DNA from: Lingula anatina
Lineage: Eukaryota > Brachiopoda > Lingulata > Lingulida > Lingulidae
Direction of reading: 5' to 3'
Assembly: GCF_001039355.2 (NCBI RefSeq)
Contig: NW_019775940.1
Location: 110,497-162,162, forward strand
DNA length: 51,666 nucleotides
Both the position numbers and the translations under genes were made by a program. Each line of letters begins with the position of its first letter. The stretch's first letter is position 1. The notes under the pieces were generated by a model. That model was not told the DNA's origin. It did not search any database and worked only from the letters and a program-made list of their open reading frames with translations. This document shows positions 1 through 11,879 of the stretch, in pieces.

Positions 1-959
1 TTATGAAGTCGCCCCTGTCTATTGGCAGATTTTGCTTGCGTATGTTGAGATAACTTTGCCTTGATGCAGATGCTTGTGCAAACAAACCAGGTCGGACTTC
101 ATGACATCGTGTCAATTCAAAAGAGATATGGCCAACAAGTAAGCAAAATATCAATGTTCGATTAAATCTACTAGGTTCACTTAGTGGAATGCACTTTGTC
201 TCTTTGGGTATCTGTTTATGAGCGATTAAGTGTCCACTTCGTGAAAACGCGATAGGGCAGAATAGAAAATCATTAACCGCGTTCCCTTTGTGTTATCATA
301 ATTGTTAAGGTTGCTGCTGTCAATTTTTAAACTTGTTGTCCTTTTCTGTTTTGGACAGTTACCTATTACATGACCCGAGACACGCTCGTTTTCTGTAAGC
401 ACAAAAGGATAACGTGGTATCTCAGAGGCCTTGATTGATGTACGGAATTTTCAAGCAAAAAAGTACAATAAACAGACAACAATTTTCTTGCACTTGACAT
501 CCTTTGTATTGTGGAGTTCCAAGCGCTATAATAACCTGAAATCTTTCGTTTGTCTTATAGATTAATTTTGCTTTAATGGGATGAACCGAAATACGGCTGC
601 TAACGTTTCATTTGTTTTCTTTCTTAAAATTGATGTGTCTTTGATGGGATCCACTTAGTATATAATGAGATAAAGGCTGTTGAAGGAAACAGCACTATGT
701 AAACCTTATAAGACCAAGTCGATGCAATATAAAAGTGAAAACTTCTGGCGTCTCCTTTCTTTTTGAAATATGTTTTAATTTGCGGACCAATATTTCATGA
801 ATCAACATGTATATAGAATACAGATATAATGATAATCATAATAAGTTCCTTGCAAAATAAGTAAATGGATAACAGTAATGAATTATATATTTAAAAATCA
901 AATGAGAACTTTGACCCGCTCAAATAACATAAGTGGATCACATTAAATGCGAACAGTGC

Positions 960-1050
960 CGATGACGTCAAAGCTAAACGTAGTCCTTGATTGATTTCAA
1001 GAGGCATGTGACTTCCCGAATCAAAAGCCGTGATTAGAAATATATAACCA
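960..1050 (+). promoter_or_regulatory. Putative promoter of LRAT-like copy 1
   Basis: A perfect CRE palindrome TGACGTCA lies at 963-970 and a TATA-like TATATAA at 1041-1047, about 100 bases before the start codon at 1148. The CRE is conserved in the paralogous segment (11912-11919). The TATA-like box is degraded there (ATATACAG around 11988). Promoter function is inferred from position and conservation only. Confidence 0.4.
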
Positions 1051-1592
1051 CGGGTAAGCGAGGCTGTTCTCTGTTATCTCTAGCTGATGGACCGAATTTT
1101 TTGATCACAAGCTATAGCTACAGTGTATTACCGAGGGACAGTGAAAAATGGACGACGTGTGGCGCCATAACCAGGCAGTGTAAGATTCCCTTGTGCCGGG
1201 AGATCTGGTGGAGTTCCGCAGGTCGTGGCTCTTCTCCCACTGGGCCGTTTATATTGGTGAGTGGGTTATTTCGTACCCCTCAAAAAAATCAGCAGATTCT
1301 TTGATGAGTTACTCGAAATTTATTCAACATTTTTGCCTAACGATGGTGGACTGAAGGTAGAATTAACGTGTATGCAATCAGCGACGAAGGACACTGGTGT
1401 TAAAGCCAGTTGAATTTTAATAATGTGTGAATTTTGGGGCCACTCATTGTTGGACATTAAGATTTTCTTTTTGAACTGAAGCTGATGATTCTAATTTAAA
1501 AGAAAAACGTTAGCAAAAATATCAATGTCTAGTTATTACTAATATAAACACAATAGGGGAAAATGTCCAATCTTACTGAAATGTGGACCAGC

Positions 1593-2115
1593 TGTTGTAA
1601 AGTTAATTACTTATGCTTACACTAATTTCAATTAGTAATGAAAGGGAAATCAAATAGATGAACAGTTAGAGTGATAGTGAGTGCAAATTAAGTTTCATCG
1701 AGAGTCAACAAGTATAGAACATGTTTTTAGTGTCAGAAGAAGATGGAAAAGGTCAAAGTCAATAACATTTAATGTGATTGGTTAATTTCATAACAGATTT
1801 TAATTATGAGCAACTGTTTATCACATAGTAACTAAGTTTTGGATATGATTCAAGTATGAGTAATGCAAATAGTATTTTGAATGAATTTAGTTGAAAACAA
1901 GGCTCTTACACATTACCTAATAAGGGAATGTCCTATGGTTAAGTAAACATGACAATGGAAAGTTTCTGGAAATCACACCATAAACAATAAAAAGAACATA
2001 ATTACAAATGTGATCAGTACGGAAAATTAGAGTATAAATATGGGTAAATTTGTATGAAAATTAAGTAGTGAATAAATGATTGAAGACTCCAGAACCTCGT
2101 CGTCGTTAAAATACA
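1593..2115 (+). mobile_element. Solo LTR of Ty3/gypsy family, in intron 1
   Basis: Begins TGTTGTAAAG and ends AAATACA. The paralogous intron reads straight across this point (around 12600), so this is an insertion of about 523 bp. It is homologous to the 530-bp LTR at 16322-16851 in reverse orientation; one 93-base stretch differs at only about 4 positions. It is much less like the LTR at 24805-25266. The flanking target duplication is short and unclear. It arose after the segmental duplication and lost its internal region, presumably by LTR-LTR recombination. Confidence 0.85.
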
Positions 2116-2261
2116 GCGAATCTACCTTGATTCGGACTAGTATATTTTAGGAAACTGGTGGTCAAAATGGCCAGTAAGCTGAATAGTTTATGGCACAAAC
2201 TGTTTATGAACTGAAACCCTAACGTTAACAGTAAAGTAGTACAACAATAGAACATTTCTCT

Positions 2262-2340
2262 CTCACACACACACTCACACACTCACACACATACACACAC
2301 AGCACAGGCACGTTCACACACACACACACACACACACACG
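2262..2340. repeat. (CA)n microsatellite
   Basis: Interrupted CA repeat in intron 1 of LRAT copy 1. The same array sits at the equivalent place in copy 2, near 12748-12828. Confidence 0.95.
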
Positions 2341-3328
2341 GCACAGGCACACGCGTTGTGTCAGTAAAAGTCAGAAGGAATGATTTTCAACACAACAAAA
2401 AGGAGCGGTTTTAGATTAAATAAAAATAATAAAATAAAATTTACAATTAGGTGAAGAAAATGTGGTCCATCAAACCGGAGAATGCAACCCAGGAAGTTTC
2501 TTCAGTGACTCTAGTGTGAGTTCTATGGAGATGGATGAAGTTCGAATGCAACCGTTTTTGACAGTGGCGGGGAAGAGTAAGGCGTTCAAAAACAACAGAA
2601 GGGACTCCAACTACGGGTAAGTGTTTGTTGCCAATACAGACATGTTAGATGACTAAATATAAAATGGTGATCTAATAGGATTATTCTTGGTTTTTTTTTT
2701 TTTCAGTCAAGTTTGGCAGGTCAATTACTTAGTGTTTATAAGCTAATACTCAATTGATAAAGTAAAATTTCTTTTATTCTTTTTTCAATACTAAAATGTT
2801 TGAAATACATTATACTTCAGTATTAAGTCAATATTTTTGGTCGCGCTTGGCATGTCAATTATAAATGTTAATTCGTGTTTTAGTCGCGCTTGACATGTCA
2901 ATTATAATGTTAATTCTTTATAATATTTTTAAAACATTAATTCTTTCATTCTTTGTTTTATACTTAAATTCTTGAGTAGTAATTTATCGTATTAAATCGA
3001 GCAGATAATGTGGAACAAATTCATCTCACACCCAAATTCTCTTGTTTCAGCTGTGATGAGATCGTGGCGAGGGCTCTGTCAAAGCTGGGAGTGAGCGGGT
3101 ACAATCTCGTCTGGGATAATAGTGAACATTTTGCAGCCTGGTGTAGATATGGTGAAGGGTGCAGTGAACAGGTATTTTTTAAATTTTTTCTTTCGTTTAT
3201 ATTTCTTTAATTAAACTTATTTCAGCCCTTGACTTAATTTATAAATTTATAATTTTTTTATCATTTATCCTTCTTTTTTACTTTCCAGTGGTGTCCTTAT
3301 TATAATTTATTTTTGCTTTCTCTGTGCT

Positions 3329-3350
3329 GTCTGTCTGTCTGTCTGTTTCA
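3329..3350. repeat. (CTGT)n microsatellite
   Basis: Short tetranucleotide run in intron 3 of LRAT copy 1. The matching run in copy 2 is near 16260, about 60 bases before the LTR boundary, and helps align the two copies there. Confidence 0.85.
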
Positions 3351-4395
3351 TGTCTTTGTCTCTGCCCGTCTTTCTGTCCTTTCATCTATCCATGCAATTT
3401 TCCATTCATCTATATATTGTCAGTCATTTCCAGTTCATTCCTTCATCAGACACTCATTCTGGCACACAGAACATCATCCCATTTTGCTCCTCAAGCACAT
3501 TAATTCAAGTAGATCCGCAGACTAACAGATCCTGGATGAAATATGACCCAACCACTTGAAAGCTTATGATTTACCTGTGTATTCCCTATTCCTGCGGGGA
3601 TCCATTCAGTATTTATTAGGGAAACATGCAGCAAGCTTATAAGTGGGTCGGCCAGATTCAATTTAGGGATCTGTCAGTTCGCGGATCTACTTTCTCTGAA
3701 CGGCCTTATGCAGCAAATGTGGTCGCGTGATCACTTCCGCAGCTAACACAGTGAATGTATTTAACTGTCATATCCATAACAAAATGAACATTATAGATTT
3801 GTAAAATATTTAAACCGAAGCAGTACACTTATTTGTTTGATAAATAATTGCTTACATTGCATTATATTGTTTCTTTTTCATTTTATTAAGACATTTGATT
3901 ATCATTATTGTTATTTTTTTCATTGATTAATTTTATTTCAGGCACAAACTATCTGGACGATGTTTTTTGGGTCTATGGCTGTAATTGTGGGGGGCATTGC
4001 CGCACTCACTGGCCTTAGACGATAGAAGTACAAGCAAAGGAACAAGACATGATACTAGATAGCTAAGATATGTCTGGCAGTTCAATTTGACTGGTATTTA
4101 GTGGCTCTGATGACCAGGTTAGAATATAAAACATACTGCTGAAGCTCCTGTTGAACCGAGCTTGTGACCACTAGGGGACCAACTTTCACAAATTTGCAGC
4201 AAAACAATATGCTGAAATAATATATCATTAATGTATCAGCAATATATCGCTCAATAATATCAATATATAATATATCAATAACATATCAGGTAATGGTCAT
4301 AAACATTTATGTATTAATCTGATGTTGAGAGTGAAATGTTGTCAAAGCTTTTAAGCTTTGAAGGGGGCGAAAGGCAGCTGCTCTAACTATTAAAG

Positions 4396-4607
4396 AGAGC
4401 ATTCACATCGAGAAGAGCCGAGGTCTAGTAAGGCCGAGACCTAAATATGGCGGACCTTCATGAAATGAAGACCGCGTAATTAATCCTTTAATAGTCTCTC
4501 AATGGCATGAAAGGAAGGATTACGCCATCTTCCTTTCATGTATGTCCGCCATATTTAGGTCTTGGCCTTACTAGACCTCCGCTCTTCTCGATGTGAGTGC
4601 CCTCAAA
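4396..4607. repeat. Long imperfect palindrome (fold-back element)
   Basis: Arms of roughly 95 bp (about 4396-4490 and 4514-4607) are inverted copies. Each contains CACATCGAGAAGAGC, GGTCTAGTAAGGCC and CTAAATATGGCGGAC in order. The centre is near 4500. The structure fits a MITE or fold-back element. Confidence 0.85.
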
Positions 4608-4844
4608 CAATACCGGGCAGTGCAATTTTGTAGTAGTAAGAAAGATATCTGTGACAAAAATTACTAGGATTTGATAACGTATTCTGTAAGTGTTGAGTTC
4701 TTCAATAAAATATTTNTCGATGTGAGTGCCCTCAAACAATACCGGGCAGTGCAATTTTGTAGTAGTAAGAAAGATATCTGTGACAAAAATTACTAGGATT
4801 TGATAACGTATTCTGTAAGTGTTGAGTTCTTCAATAAAATATTT
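4588..4844. repeat. Exact 128-bp direct repeat around a single N (probable assembly artefact)
   Basis: 4588-4715 and 4717-4844 read identically and are separated by one N at 4716. This is what appears when two overlapping contig ends are joined without merging, so a true tandem duplication is unlikely. An open frame across it on the minus strand (4536-4952) is a by-product. Confidence 0.85.
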
Positions 4845-5162
4845 AAAAAAGAACGAACAGATACTGAGCCAACACCAAACCTCAATATCAGTTAATTTGA
4901 ATCGTTTACCTGTGTATAATGATAGAGGAACAAAGTGAATTAATATCGACAACGATCACGAAATTGTCTGTGGATATATTTAACTCTTAGGAAGAGAATG
5001 GACTTCATAATGCTCTCTAAATTGTATACGGATATACCATGCTGCAAGCACATTATGAAAACAGTACGAATAACAGCGAACGAAATGTGTTCCAAAGGAT
5101 AGATAGGTGCAGACGTAACATGAGATAGGTGATGATGTAGAGTTCAATAGGCCTTAGGACCC

Positions 5163-5446
5163 CCCGCAAGAAAATGCAGTAGTATCGAAGTAGCAAAGAA
5201 GCATCAAAACAGTAGTGGTGTGGAGCATATTTGCAGTAGAAATGCAGTATAGCCTACTGCAATTCTACTTCAGAAATCACATGGAGTTGTACATAGAAGG
5301 ATCATTAATGCAGTAGATTAGCAGCATAATATCAGCATGTTTCAAATATGCTAATTAGCTCCCACGTCGAAGCAGATTTGAAGCATGTTTGCAGTAGGAT
5401 TGCAGTAGTCTACTGCGCTGGAGTATCTACTTAGTTTTCGTGCGGG
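5163..5446. mobile_element. MITE-like element, 284 bp
   Basis: Imperfect ~24-bp terminal inverted repeats: the left end starts CCCGCAAGAAAA and the right end, reversed, starts CCCGCACGAAAA. The interior is packed with GCAGTAG/CTACTGC words in both orientations, so it can fold on itself. It has no coding capacity. Target duplication was not resolved. Confidence 0.7.
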
Positions 5447-5973
5447 CCGGCCACACTCCATAAGTCGATGTTTTTAGTTTAAAAGGCGTTTTATATTCGT
5501 ACAAATTGCATTGCTTGTTTAGATAGACTGTAATATATCGTTAAATTATGTTAATATATAATATATCAACAATATATCATTTAAAGGTCATAAACACTTA
5601 TGTATGGATCTGATGTTGACTGAAATGTTGCCAAAGCCCAACTTTGCTGGGGGTAAAAAGGAAACTGCTCATGACTATAGCATAAAGATCATTTTTCTTT
5701 TGTGTGTGTAATTGAATTTGATAACATTATATTTTGCAAGCGTCCAGTTTTTCAAAGCACTGAGCGAACATTATAGGTCAATATGCATTAATTTGAGTTT
5801 TTCTTATCCTTAATAACGTAATGCGATTGTTTTTTAACATCATTTAGCAACGACTTATAATGTTCGTATGAATTAGTTCATTGAGTCTGCATGTAAGCAG
5901 TGAGTTATTACCCTAAGTATGGTAGTAGCATCAATAAGCATTGGGTTCATTGTGCCAGTAAACAATTTGTTTA

Positions 5974-6108
5974 TTACGTCAGGAAGGAATCACTTTATTG
6001 CGTCAGTAAATAGATTTATTACGTCATGAACCAGCGAGGTTATTGCATCAGTAATGAATTAGTTGATTGCTTTAATAATAAGCAATTAGTTCATTACAGT
6101 GTACGTCA
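5974..6108. repeat. Degenerate array of CRE-like motifs
   Basis: Five variants of TTACGTCA occur at 5974, 5998 (TTGCGTCA), 6019, 6043 (TTGCATCA) and about 6101 (GTACGTCA). The first four are about 21-25 bases apart and sit in a loosely repeated ATTTATTACGTCAGTAA-type unit. It may be a decaying minisatellite or a binding-site cluster. Confidence 0.5.
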
Positions 6109-7914
6109 GTAAATTTATTACACACTGCTGCAAGGATCAGATCAGATCCTGGGTCAGCGCTCTGCCGTCGTAGTTGAGTTCTCTTTTAAAATGATAGTTT
6201 CAGGGATATTAATTATTTGTCAGAACGAACATGGTGACTTTAGTTTATAATCCTTAACCTTCGTACTATTGCTGGTGATGCTTAAACGTCCGATCTTAAT
6301 CAGAAAAGATTGCTTTATTTTAAAAAAATAAAAAACAAAAAAAAAAGAAAAATAAAGATAAAATCTATATGTTAACGATTTCACTGCGTTTATTGTTTTA
6401 TTTTCGTTTGTATTATTTATTTTCTTTGCAACGTTTTATGAATTTAGCCATACCTTTGTCATTTTCTGCAAACATAATATTGTATTGACGAAAAAAGTCA
6501 TTTCAAGTGATTTTACGCTTAATATTATAATTGCACAATATATTGTTAGGTCAGAGTATATTGTTACTGGACATATTGTAAGGTCTTTGCAAAGAGTGCT
6601 TTTACAAAAAAGAAGGAAAGGGAAAGAATAAAATTAATCTGCTCCTCCCATCTCATCTGCTTCTAATCATACCAGTACCAGGCTTTCACAACGTTGATCA
6701 GATTGGGCTTCAGTATAGGTTGCTATTTACTTCTCGGAACTGTCAAATTAACTTCGGATCACTTTCCGTGCTGTCATCTGTTCCGTTATGTCTCCTCCTT
6801 CCCCTATTACCACAAACATCTATAAAATCATCCGTACCACGTGGAGAAACAACGCAGCTTATTGGTTCGAAATTTGACCAATCAAGACCGCGTTCTTTTG
6901 CTAAACCCCGAAATATTAATGTGACAGTTAAACTAGTTACTGGCAGTACAAAATTATTTAAATCTCGAGGATATTATTTACTTTCAGTGATGATTTTATT
7001 ACTGGTGAAAACTAAGCTATGGTATTCGGCACATATAATTTTATCTGCCCTTTATCTGTAACGTAATTCTACATTTAGCTGTACCTGGGAATTTTGAAAA
7101 TCTGTGCGTACAGTTTTATAAGATCTCGTTACGCCCCTGAAATATGACCTTGGGAATTAAGACAGATACTAAATATTCAGAAGACAAATCGTCCAAAATT
7201 CTATTTTATTGTCCGTCAGCACGATATACATGTATTAGTACCAGTATATGTAACTGAAATAATAATACATAGTAATAATCCTTAAACTGTAGACGACCAA
7301 CGCCTGAAATTTATCATTTTTAAGATTTTTACTATCATTTTGGACAAATCTTTCGTGCGTACGTTCATTAATATACTCAGTTATCGCAAACAAATCGGTC
7401 ACGATATCATTGGGTCTAATGGTTATTTGGTAGAGGTAGTGTCATAAGTATTGTACAAATAAAGTATACATGCAGAAAAGCACTCAGTGTTCACAGGCCT
7501 ACGTTAAGACAGCTCAGTTTATGATTATTATTATTATTAGATATCCATTGGTTACTTAATCAATAAGAAAAATTCTCACTTTTAATTTATCTACTGATTC
7601 ATTTGTTTTTTCAGTTCCCATTATCAGTGTATTCATACAGTAGACTTAAAATAATTGATAAATCAGTCACCACCAAAATGTAGCACATGGTCGACCTATC
7701 TTGACAATTTCGTCGAAATCCCTCTTACTTTTTGAATACTGCCAAACGGACTTAGTTCATTAACATACTATTACTGTCATACAGGCTTTATTAATTAGCT
7801 AACGAGTCAATACATCACCACTGAAATCCAACCGTTCTCTTCTTTTTTTCTCCCTATAAGCAGCTTCTGGAAATTTCTGAAATTCCTCCAAAAACTTATT
7901 GCATAATGATGCTA

Positions 7915-7947
<33 letters not shown>

Positions 7948-8163
7948 TAAAAGCAGACAATCGGAATCAGAAATCATTGGCAAATGGAATTGAATTCTAA
8001 AGCTTTTAAGAAATAAGGATATAATTGCGCTGCGCTTTTTAAATCTATTTGTTTATATATTTATTGAACCACCGGATAAATTGTTCACCAGAAAGCTTTA
8101 AGATACTAATTAAGTAGAATAGAATCGGTTATCGGTAATGTTGAGGTGTAAAGAATGCATTAT
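6109..8163. other. Intergenic, no gene seen
   Basis: AT-rich sequence with an A-rich tract near 6325-6360 and a (CAGA)n microsatellite at 7916-7945. The open frame at 6720-7061 starts with TTG, has no recognisable domain and is not called. It separates the two arms of the segmental duplication. Confidence 0.6.
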
Positions 8164-8699
8164 CAGTCGCCCCTGTCTATTGGCAGATTTTGCTTCCGTA
8201 TTTTGAGATGACCTCGCCTTGAAGCAGATGCTTGTGCAAACAAACCAGGTCGGACTTCATGACATCGTGTCAATTAAAAAGAGATATGGCCAACAAGTAG
8301 ACAAAATATTAATGTTCGATTTGGAATGCACTTTGTCTCTCTGAGTATCTGTTTATGAGCGATTAAGTGGCCACTTCGTGAAAATGCGATACGGGCAGTG
8401 CAGAAAATAGAAAATCATTAACCGCGTTCCCTTTGTTTTAGCATAAATGTTAACGTTGCTGTCAGTTCTTGTGGTCCTTGTCGGTTTTAAACAGTTACCA
8501 GTTACGTGACCCTAGACACGCTCGTTTTCTGTAAGCACCAAGGATAACGTGGTATCTCAGAGGCCTTGTTTGGTGCACGGGATTTTCACGCGAAAAAAGT
8601 ATAATCAACAGACTACAGTTTTTTTTGCACTTGGCATTTATTGTTTTGTAGAGTTCCGGGCGCTATAATAACCTGAAATCTTTCGTTTGTCGTTTAGAT

Positions 8700-9186
8700 C
8701 AGGGAATTATATCGGAGGGAATGGAAACGGGAGGCAGTCTATTGTCCTATCTCTGTTAAGGGGCAGGGCAAAGTGTGCGAGTGACAGGCCAAAGCGACGG
8801 TGGGTCACCTGTGGAAATCCACAGAGTAGTCCGTTAACTTGCGAGAACACGCGAGAACAACCCATAACTCAGTCCGTCCTGCTGGCATACGGAAACCGCG
8901 AAAGCCTCCAACTCCTCGGCGAAAACCTCAGAAAAAATACTAATACTCCTATGTTATCGACAGGTTAATTCAAAATTTGGATAACAGAGATCACATTACA
9001 CACATTATGATCTTTGATACAGATTTTTCAATGTATTGACTATGTAAAAGCCGAGTTTTCCGGACCCGACGCCCTAACGAAATTATTTGGTTTACCTTAG
9101 ACATATATAAACAACAGTGTCCTCTCAGGCCCATTAGGTGCCCTCTCAGGTATTGGATAACAGCACAGGTTACTTACGTGCTTATA

Positions 9187-9220
<34 letters not shown>

Positions 9221-11516
9221 GAAATTGAAAATATACACTAAGTGGAAATTACAAGTTTTTTTTTTTTATTTTGATCAGAAGTTAAAATAAAACCAATGCT
9301 TGTAATTAGATTTGTTGTCAATACAAGTGAAAATTTTTTTTGTTTGTGATAAGTATGAAAAAAACATGCAGTTCACATTGTTTTTTCAAAAATCGTGCCA
9401 TTGGAGAGTAAACGTCATTGGGCAAGTACTAGTAAGGCCGTCCTCTTGCACGATGTAGACTTGTAGGCTATGAAATTTGACTCCTTTACATATCATATTT
9501 AACAGACTTACATCTTCATAGGTATTTATCAAGAAAAGTGCTGACACAAAATGAAAAGTGCACACACAGGACACTTTTTCTGTGATCAGAAATGTGTTGT
9601 TAATATTTTGTAGAAAGCATAATCTACTATACGATTTTTTATCAGAATGTCATATGCAGTATCTGTATATTGTGTGTATATTATCAGGGGCAGATTGAGG
9701 GAGTCTTCTGGGTCTTTCGGAAGACGGTCAGATTTTCAAGTTTCCATTGACGATAACTTAGTTTTTTTTTCGGAAGATGTTAAAAGTGGATGATGGATGC
9801 AAAGATAATTTGAAAGACTGTCAGAAAATATATCTAGATCCACCCCTGTATTATGGATATTATTTGATTCCTGTACCTTATTTATTTGCTTGTACATGTA
9901 GCAGTATTATAGGATTTTGATAGAGAATTCAACTGTATAATAAGGATTAAATGTCAAACAGCAGTATAAGTTGCACTGGATGGATTTAATTAGTTTATTT
10001 CAATTTAAAATTTTATCTCTTTGTGATAACCGAAACCTCTGTCTGCCTGGAGTAGCAACAGAAGACGGTGACCTTTTCTTTTCCCCATGTTCATTGGCCA
10101 TAACAGACCTGAAAAGAGTAAAAATAATAACTGTACATTTCCCCATTGTGTGATCATTCGAAAATTTTCTACAAGTATCTTAGTCTATGTTTCAGATAGC
10201 TTATAATGTCCCCTGTCTGGACGTGCCATTTTACCTGGCCAGGTAAATTTTACAGGTATAAAAACAGTCAGACAATTAAATCACAGGTATAGTGTTTTAG
10301 ACAATAGCAAAGATCGTCCATAGAAATTGCAACCATGATAAGGTGTGCATCTAATCAGTTCTAATTACAGAGGAGGATATCATCAACATTTGTAGCAAAA
10401 GAATACTTGTACCCAATTGCAAAGTGGTAAATATAGCAAGGTTCTCATGATATACAGTAGATGTATACAAAGGAAGTGGTGATTTAATAGATCTGGCACA
10501 GCCCTGGTCATATAAAACTTTCTATAAGTAAGAAGCATATTCAGAACTGGCTAGAAAAAATAATAAAAATCCAAATTGCTATTTCCCACTGAATTTTCCT
10601 TTAAAAATATATAAAATTCAAAATTGTCTAAACACACCCGCCTGTTATATTGAATTCCCACGAGGTTGGTGAGCTAAAAAGTGCCACAATAGAGGAGTAA
10701 AAAAAAAACAGAGACGAGCTGTTACACAGAAGTTCATTTGTACACCAGTGCACCCTTTCAGACTACTTTCAGTAGTCTTTCACGAAAAACAAGCTGTCAA
10801 TTCATCATTTCCCATTAAAAATACTTAAAACGTGCAAATTCAAATGGGCATAGGTTTTCTGTATGTATACTCGATACATCGTGTCACTCTCACAATTTTT
10901 CCAAAAACTTGCAAATTTGCCAGATCCTACAACTTGATTTTCAAGATGGCGGATACGACCACATCCACTGTGTTCTTCATTTGCGTATTAATATATATGT
11001 TTACAGCCTATGAAGCCTAACTTTTTCCTACCTGCAGTCCTTCATTTGTTTACTAATATATTTTTCATATTATGTAGACATATTGGACGAAAATATTTTT
11101 TTAAGGAATATTTTGAACAGTGCCCCCCTTCTCGTCGATAAAAAACCGAGACCAACTTCAAACTAGCGTTTTAACAGCTTTCTGCATCATAAAAAAAGAG
11201 AACTGTACCTTACTCGTGAGCTGGTCATCCTCTTCATTCGTCAAACGAAACGACATAGATTACACTACACTGACTGTGTACAAATTCCTGAAAAAGATGT
11301 ACACATACGTGCACACAAAGAATCCGCGTCTGTGCCCATCTCACATGTTATGGTTAGGTATTCTGTGATTGGCTATTGCTCGTCTCTGTTAAATCACGTG
11401 GCCTTAACACAGATGGGGTTCTTTTGTTATCAGCTCTCTATTGATAAGAACCAATGATATTGCTTAAAATCGTCACACACCCCTCCCGTTTCCATTCCCT
11501 CCGATATAATTCCCTG
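8700..11516. mobile_element. 2.8-kb non-autonomous TIR DNA transposon (hAT-like ends)
   Basis: Perfect 35-bp terminal inverted repeats (8700-8734 and 11482-11516) beginning CAGGGAATTATATCGGAG. They are flanked by a 7-bp direct repeat TTTAGAT (8693-8699 and 11517-11523). The paralogous segment near 556-570 holds a single uninterrupted target, so insertion is certain. No transposase-like frame is visible inside; the open frames are short and unremarkable. A (TA)n run lies near 9186-9217. CAGGG ends with a 7-8 bp duplication recall hAT elements, but the superfamily is not proven. Confidence 0.85.
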
Positions 11517-11879
11517 TTTAGATTAATTGGGATAAACTGAAAAACGGATGCTAACGTTTCATGTGTTTTCCCTCTTAAAATTGATGTGTCTTTGATGGGA
11601 TCCACTTAATATATAATAAGATAGAGGCTGTTGAGGGAAACAGCACTATGTAAACCTTATAAGACCAAGTCGGTGCAACATAAAAGTGAAAACTTCTGGC
11701 GTGTCCCTTCTTTTTTGAAATATGTTTTAATTTGGGGACCAACATATCAAGAGTCTATTATATAGATTACAGACATGTTGATAATCATAATAAGTTCCTT
11801 GCAAAATAAGTAATTGAATAATAGTAATGAATTATATATTTAGAGATCAAATGAGAACTTTGACCCGGTCAAATAAGAT

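Larger units (their letters stand above)
1..3420 (+). repeat. Segmental duplication, copy 1
   Basis: This block aligns over its length with 8164-16321. It covers the 5' flank, promoter, exons 1-3 and part of intron 3 of an LRAT-like gene. Blocks match at very roughly 90-97%, with some intron parts lower. The left end probably runs off the window. Differences between copies are mostly discrete insertions: a solo LTR here, and a TIR element and a LINE in the other copy. The copies therefore serve as each other's empty-site control. Confidence 0.9.
1148..4025 (+). pseudogene. LRAT/H-rev107-like gene copy 1, with premature stop and Cys-to-Ser change
   Basis: Four exons with GT-AG introns and consistent phases: 1148-1256, 2451-2616, 3051-3171 and 3942-4025 (TAG at 4023). 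The family comprises small NlpC/P60-fold thiol enzymes (lecithin:retinol acyltransferase, PLAAT phospholipase/acyltransferases) with two His and a Cys. Visible here are SHWAVYIG with the first His, VVH with the second, and DNSEHF, where the family has NCEHF, so the nucleophile is Ser. Exon 4 encodes a hydrophobic tail (MFFGSMAVIVGGIAALTG) like the C-terminal anchor of H-rev107. Full length would be about 160 aa, normal for the family. Codon 12 is TAA (1181-1183) where copy 2 has TTA, and no in-frame ATG follows in exon 1. Most likely a pseudogene; a catalytically dead product from another start cannot be excluded. Confidence 0.85.
4293..5665. repeat. Direct duplication of a ~100-bp block (4293-4390 and 5587-5665)
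   Basis: Both blocks contain a shared core (GGTCATAAAC, then a TTATGTAT-like stretch, then CTGATGTTGA) followed by a TGAAATGTTG(T/C)CAAAGC motif. Each is preceded by AT-rich (ATATCAATA)n-like sequence. The palindrome at 4396-4607 and the MITE at 5163-5446 lie between them. No coding potential is visible from 4026 to 5974. Confidence 0.7.

Noticed and set aside
1101-1304. 67-codon frame overlapping LRAT copy 1 exon 1
   Set aside because: Different frame from the LRAT reading and no homology; it exists because of chance openness.
3010-3210. 66-codon frame starting before LRAT exon 3
   Set aside because: It only contains exon 3 plus intron read-through; the true frame enters at the acceptor at 3051.
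4536-4952. 138-codon minus-strand frame
   Set aside because: Created by the N-separated 128-bp duplication; the peptide repeats itself because of the artefact.
6720-7061. 113-codon plus-strand frame with a hydrophobic start
   Set aside because: Starts with TTG, has no domain, splice support or coding-like composition.
7916-7945. Regular short repeats considered as a CRISPR-like array
   Set aside because: Simple (CAGA)n microsatellite in eukaryotic DNA; no spacers.
8687-8968. 93-codon plus-strand frame
   Set aside because: Runs through the left TIR of the DNA transposon and matches no transposase.
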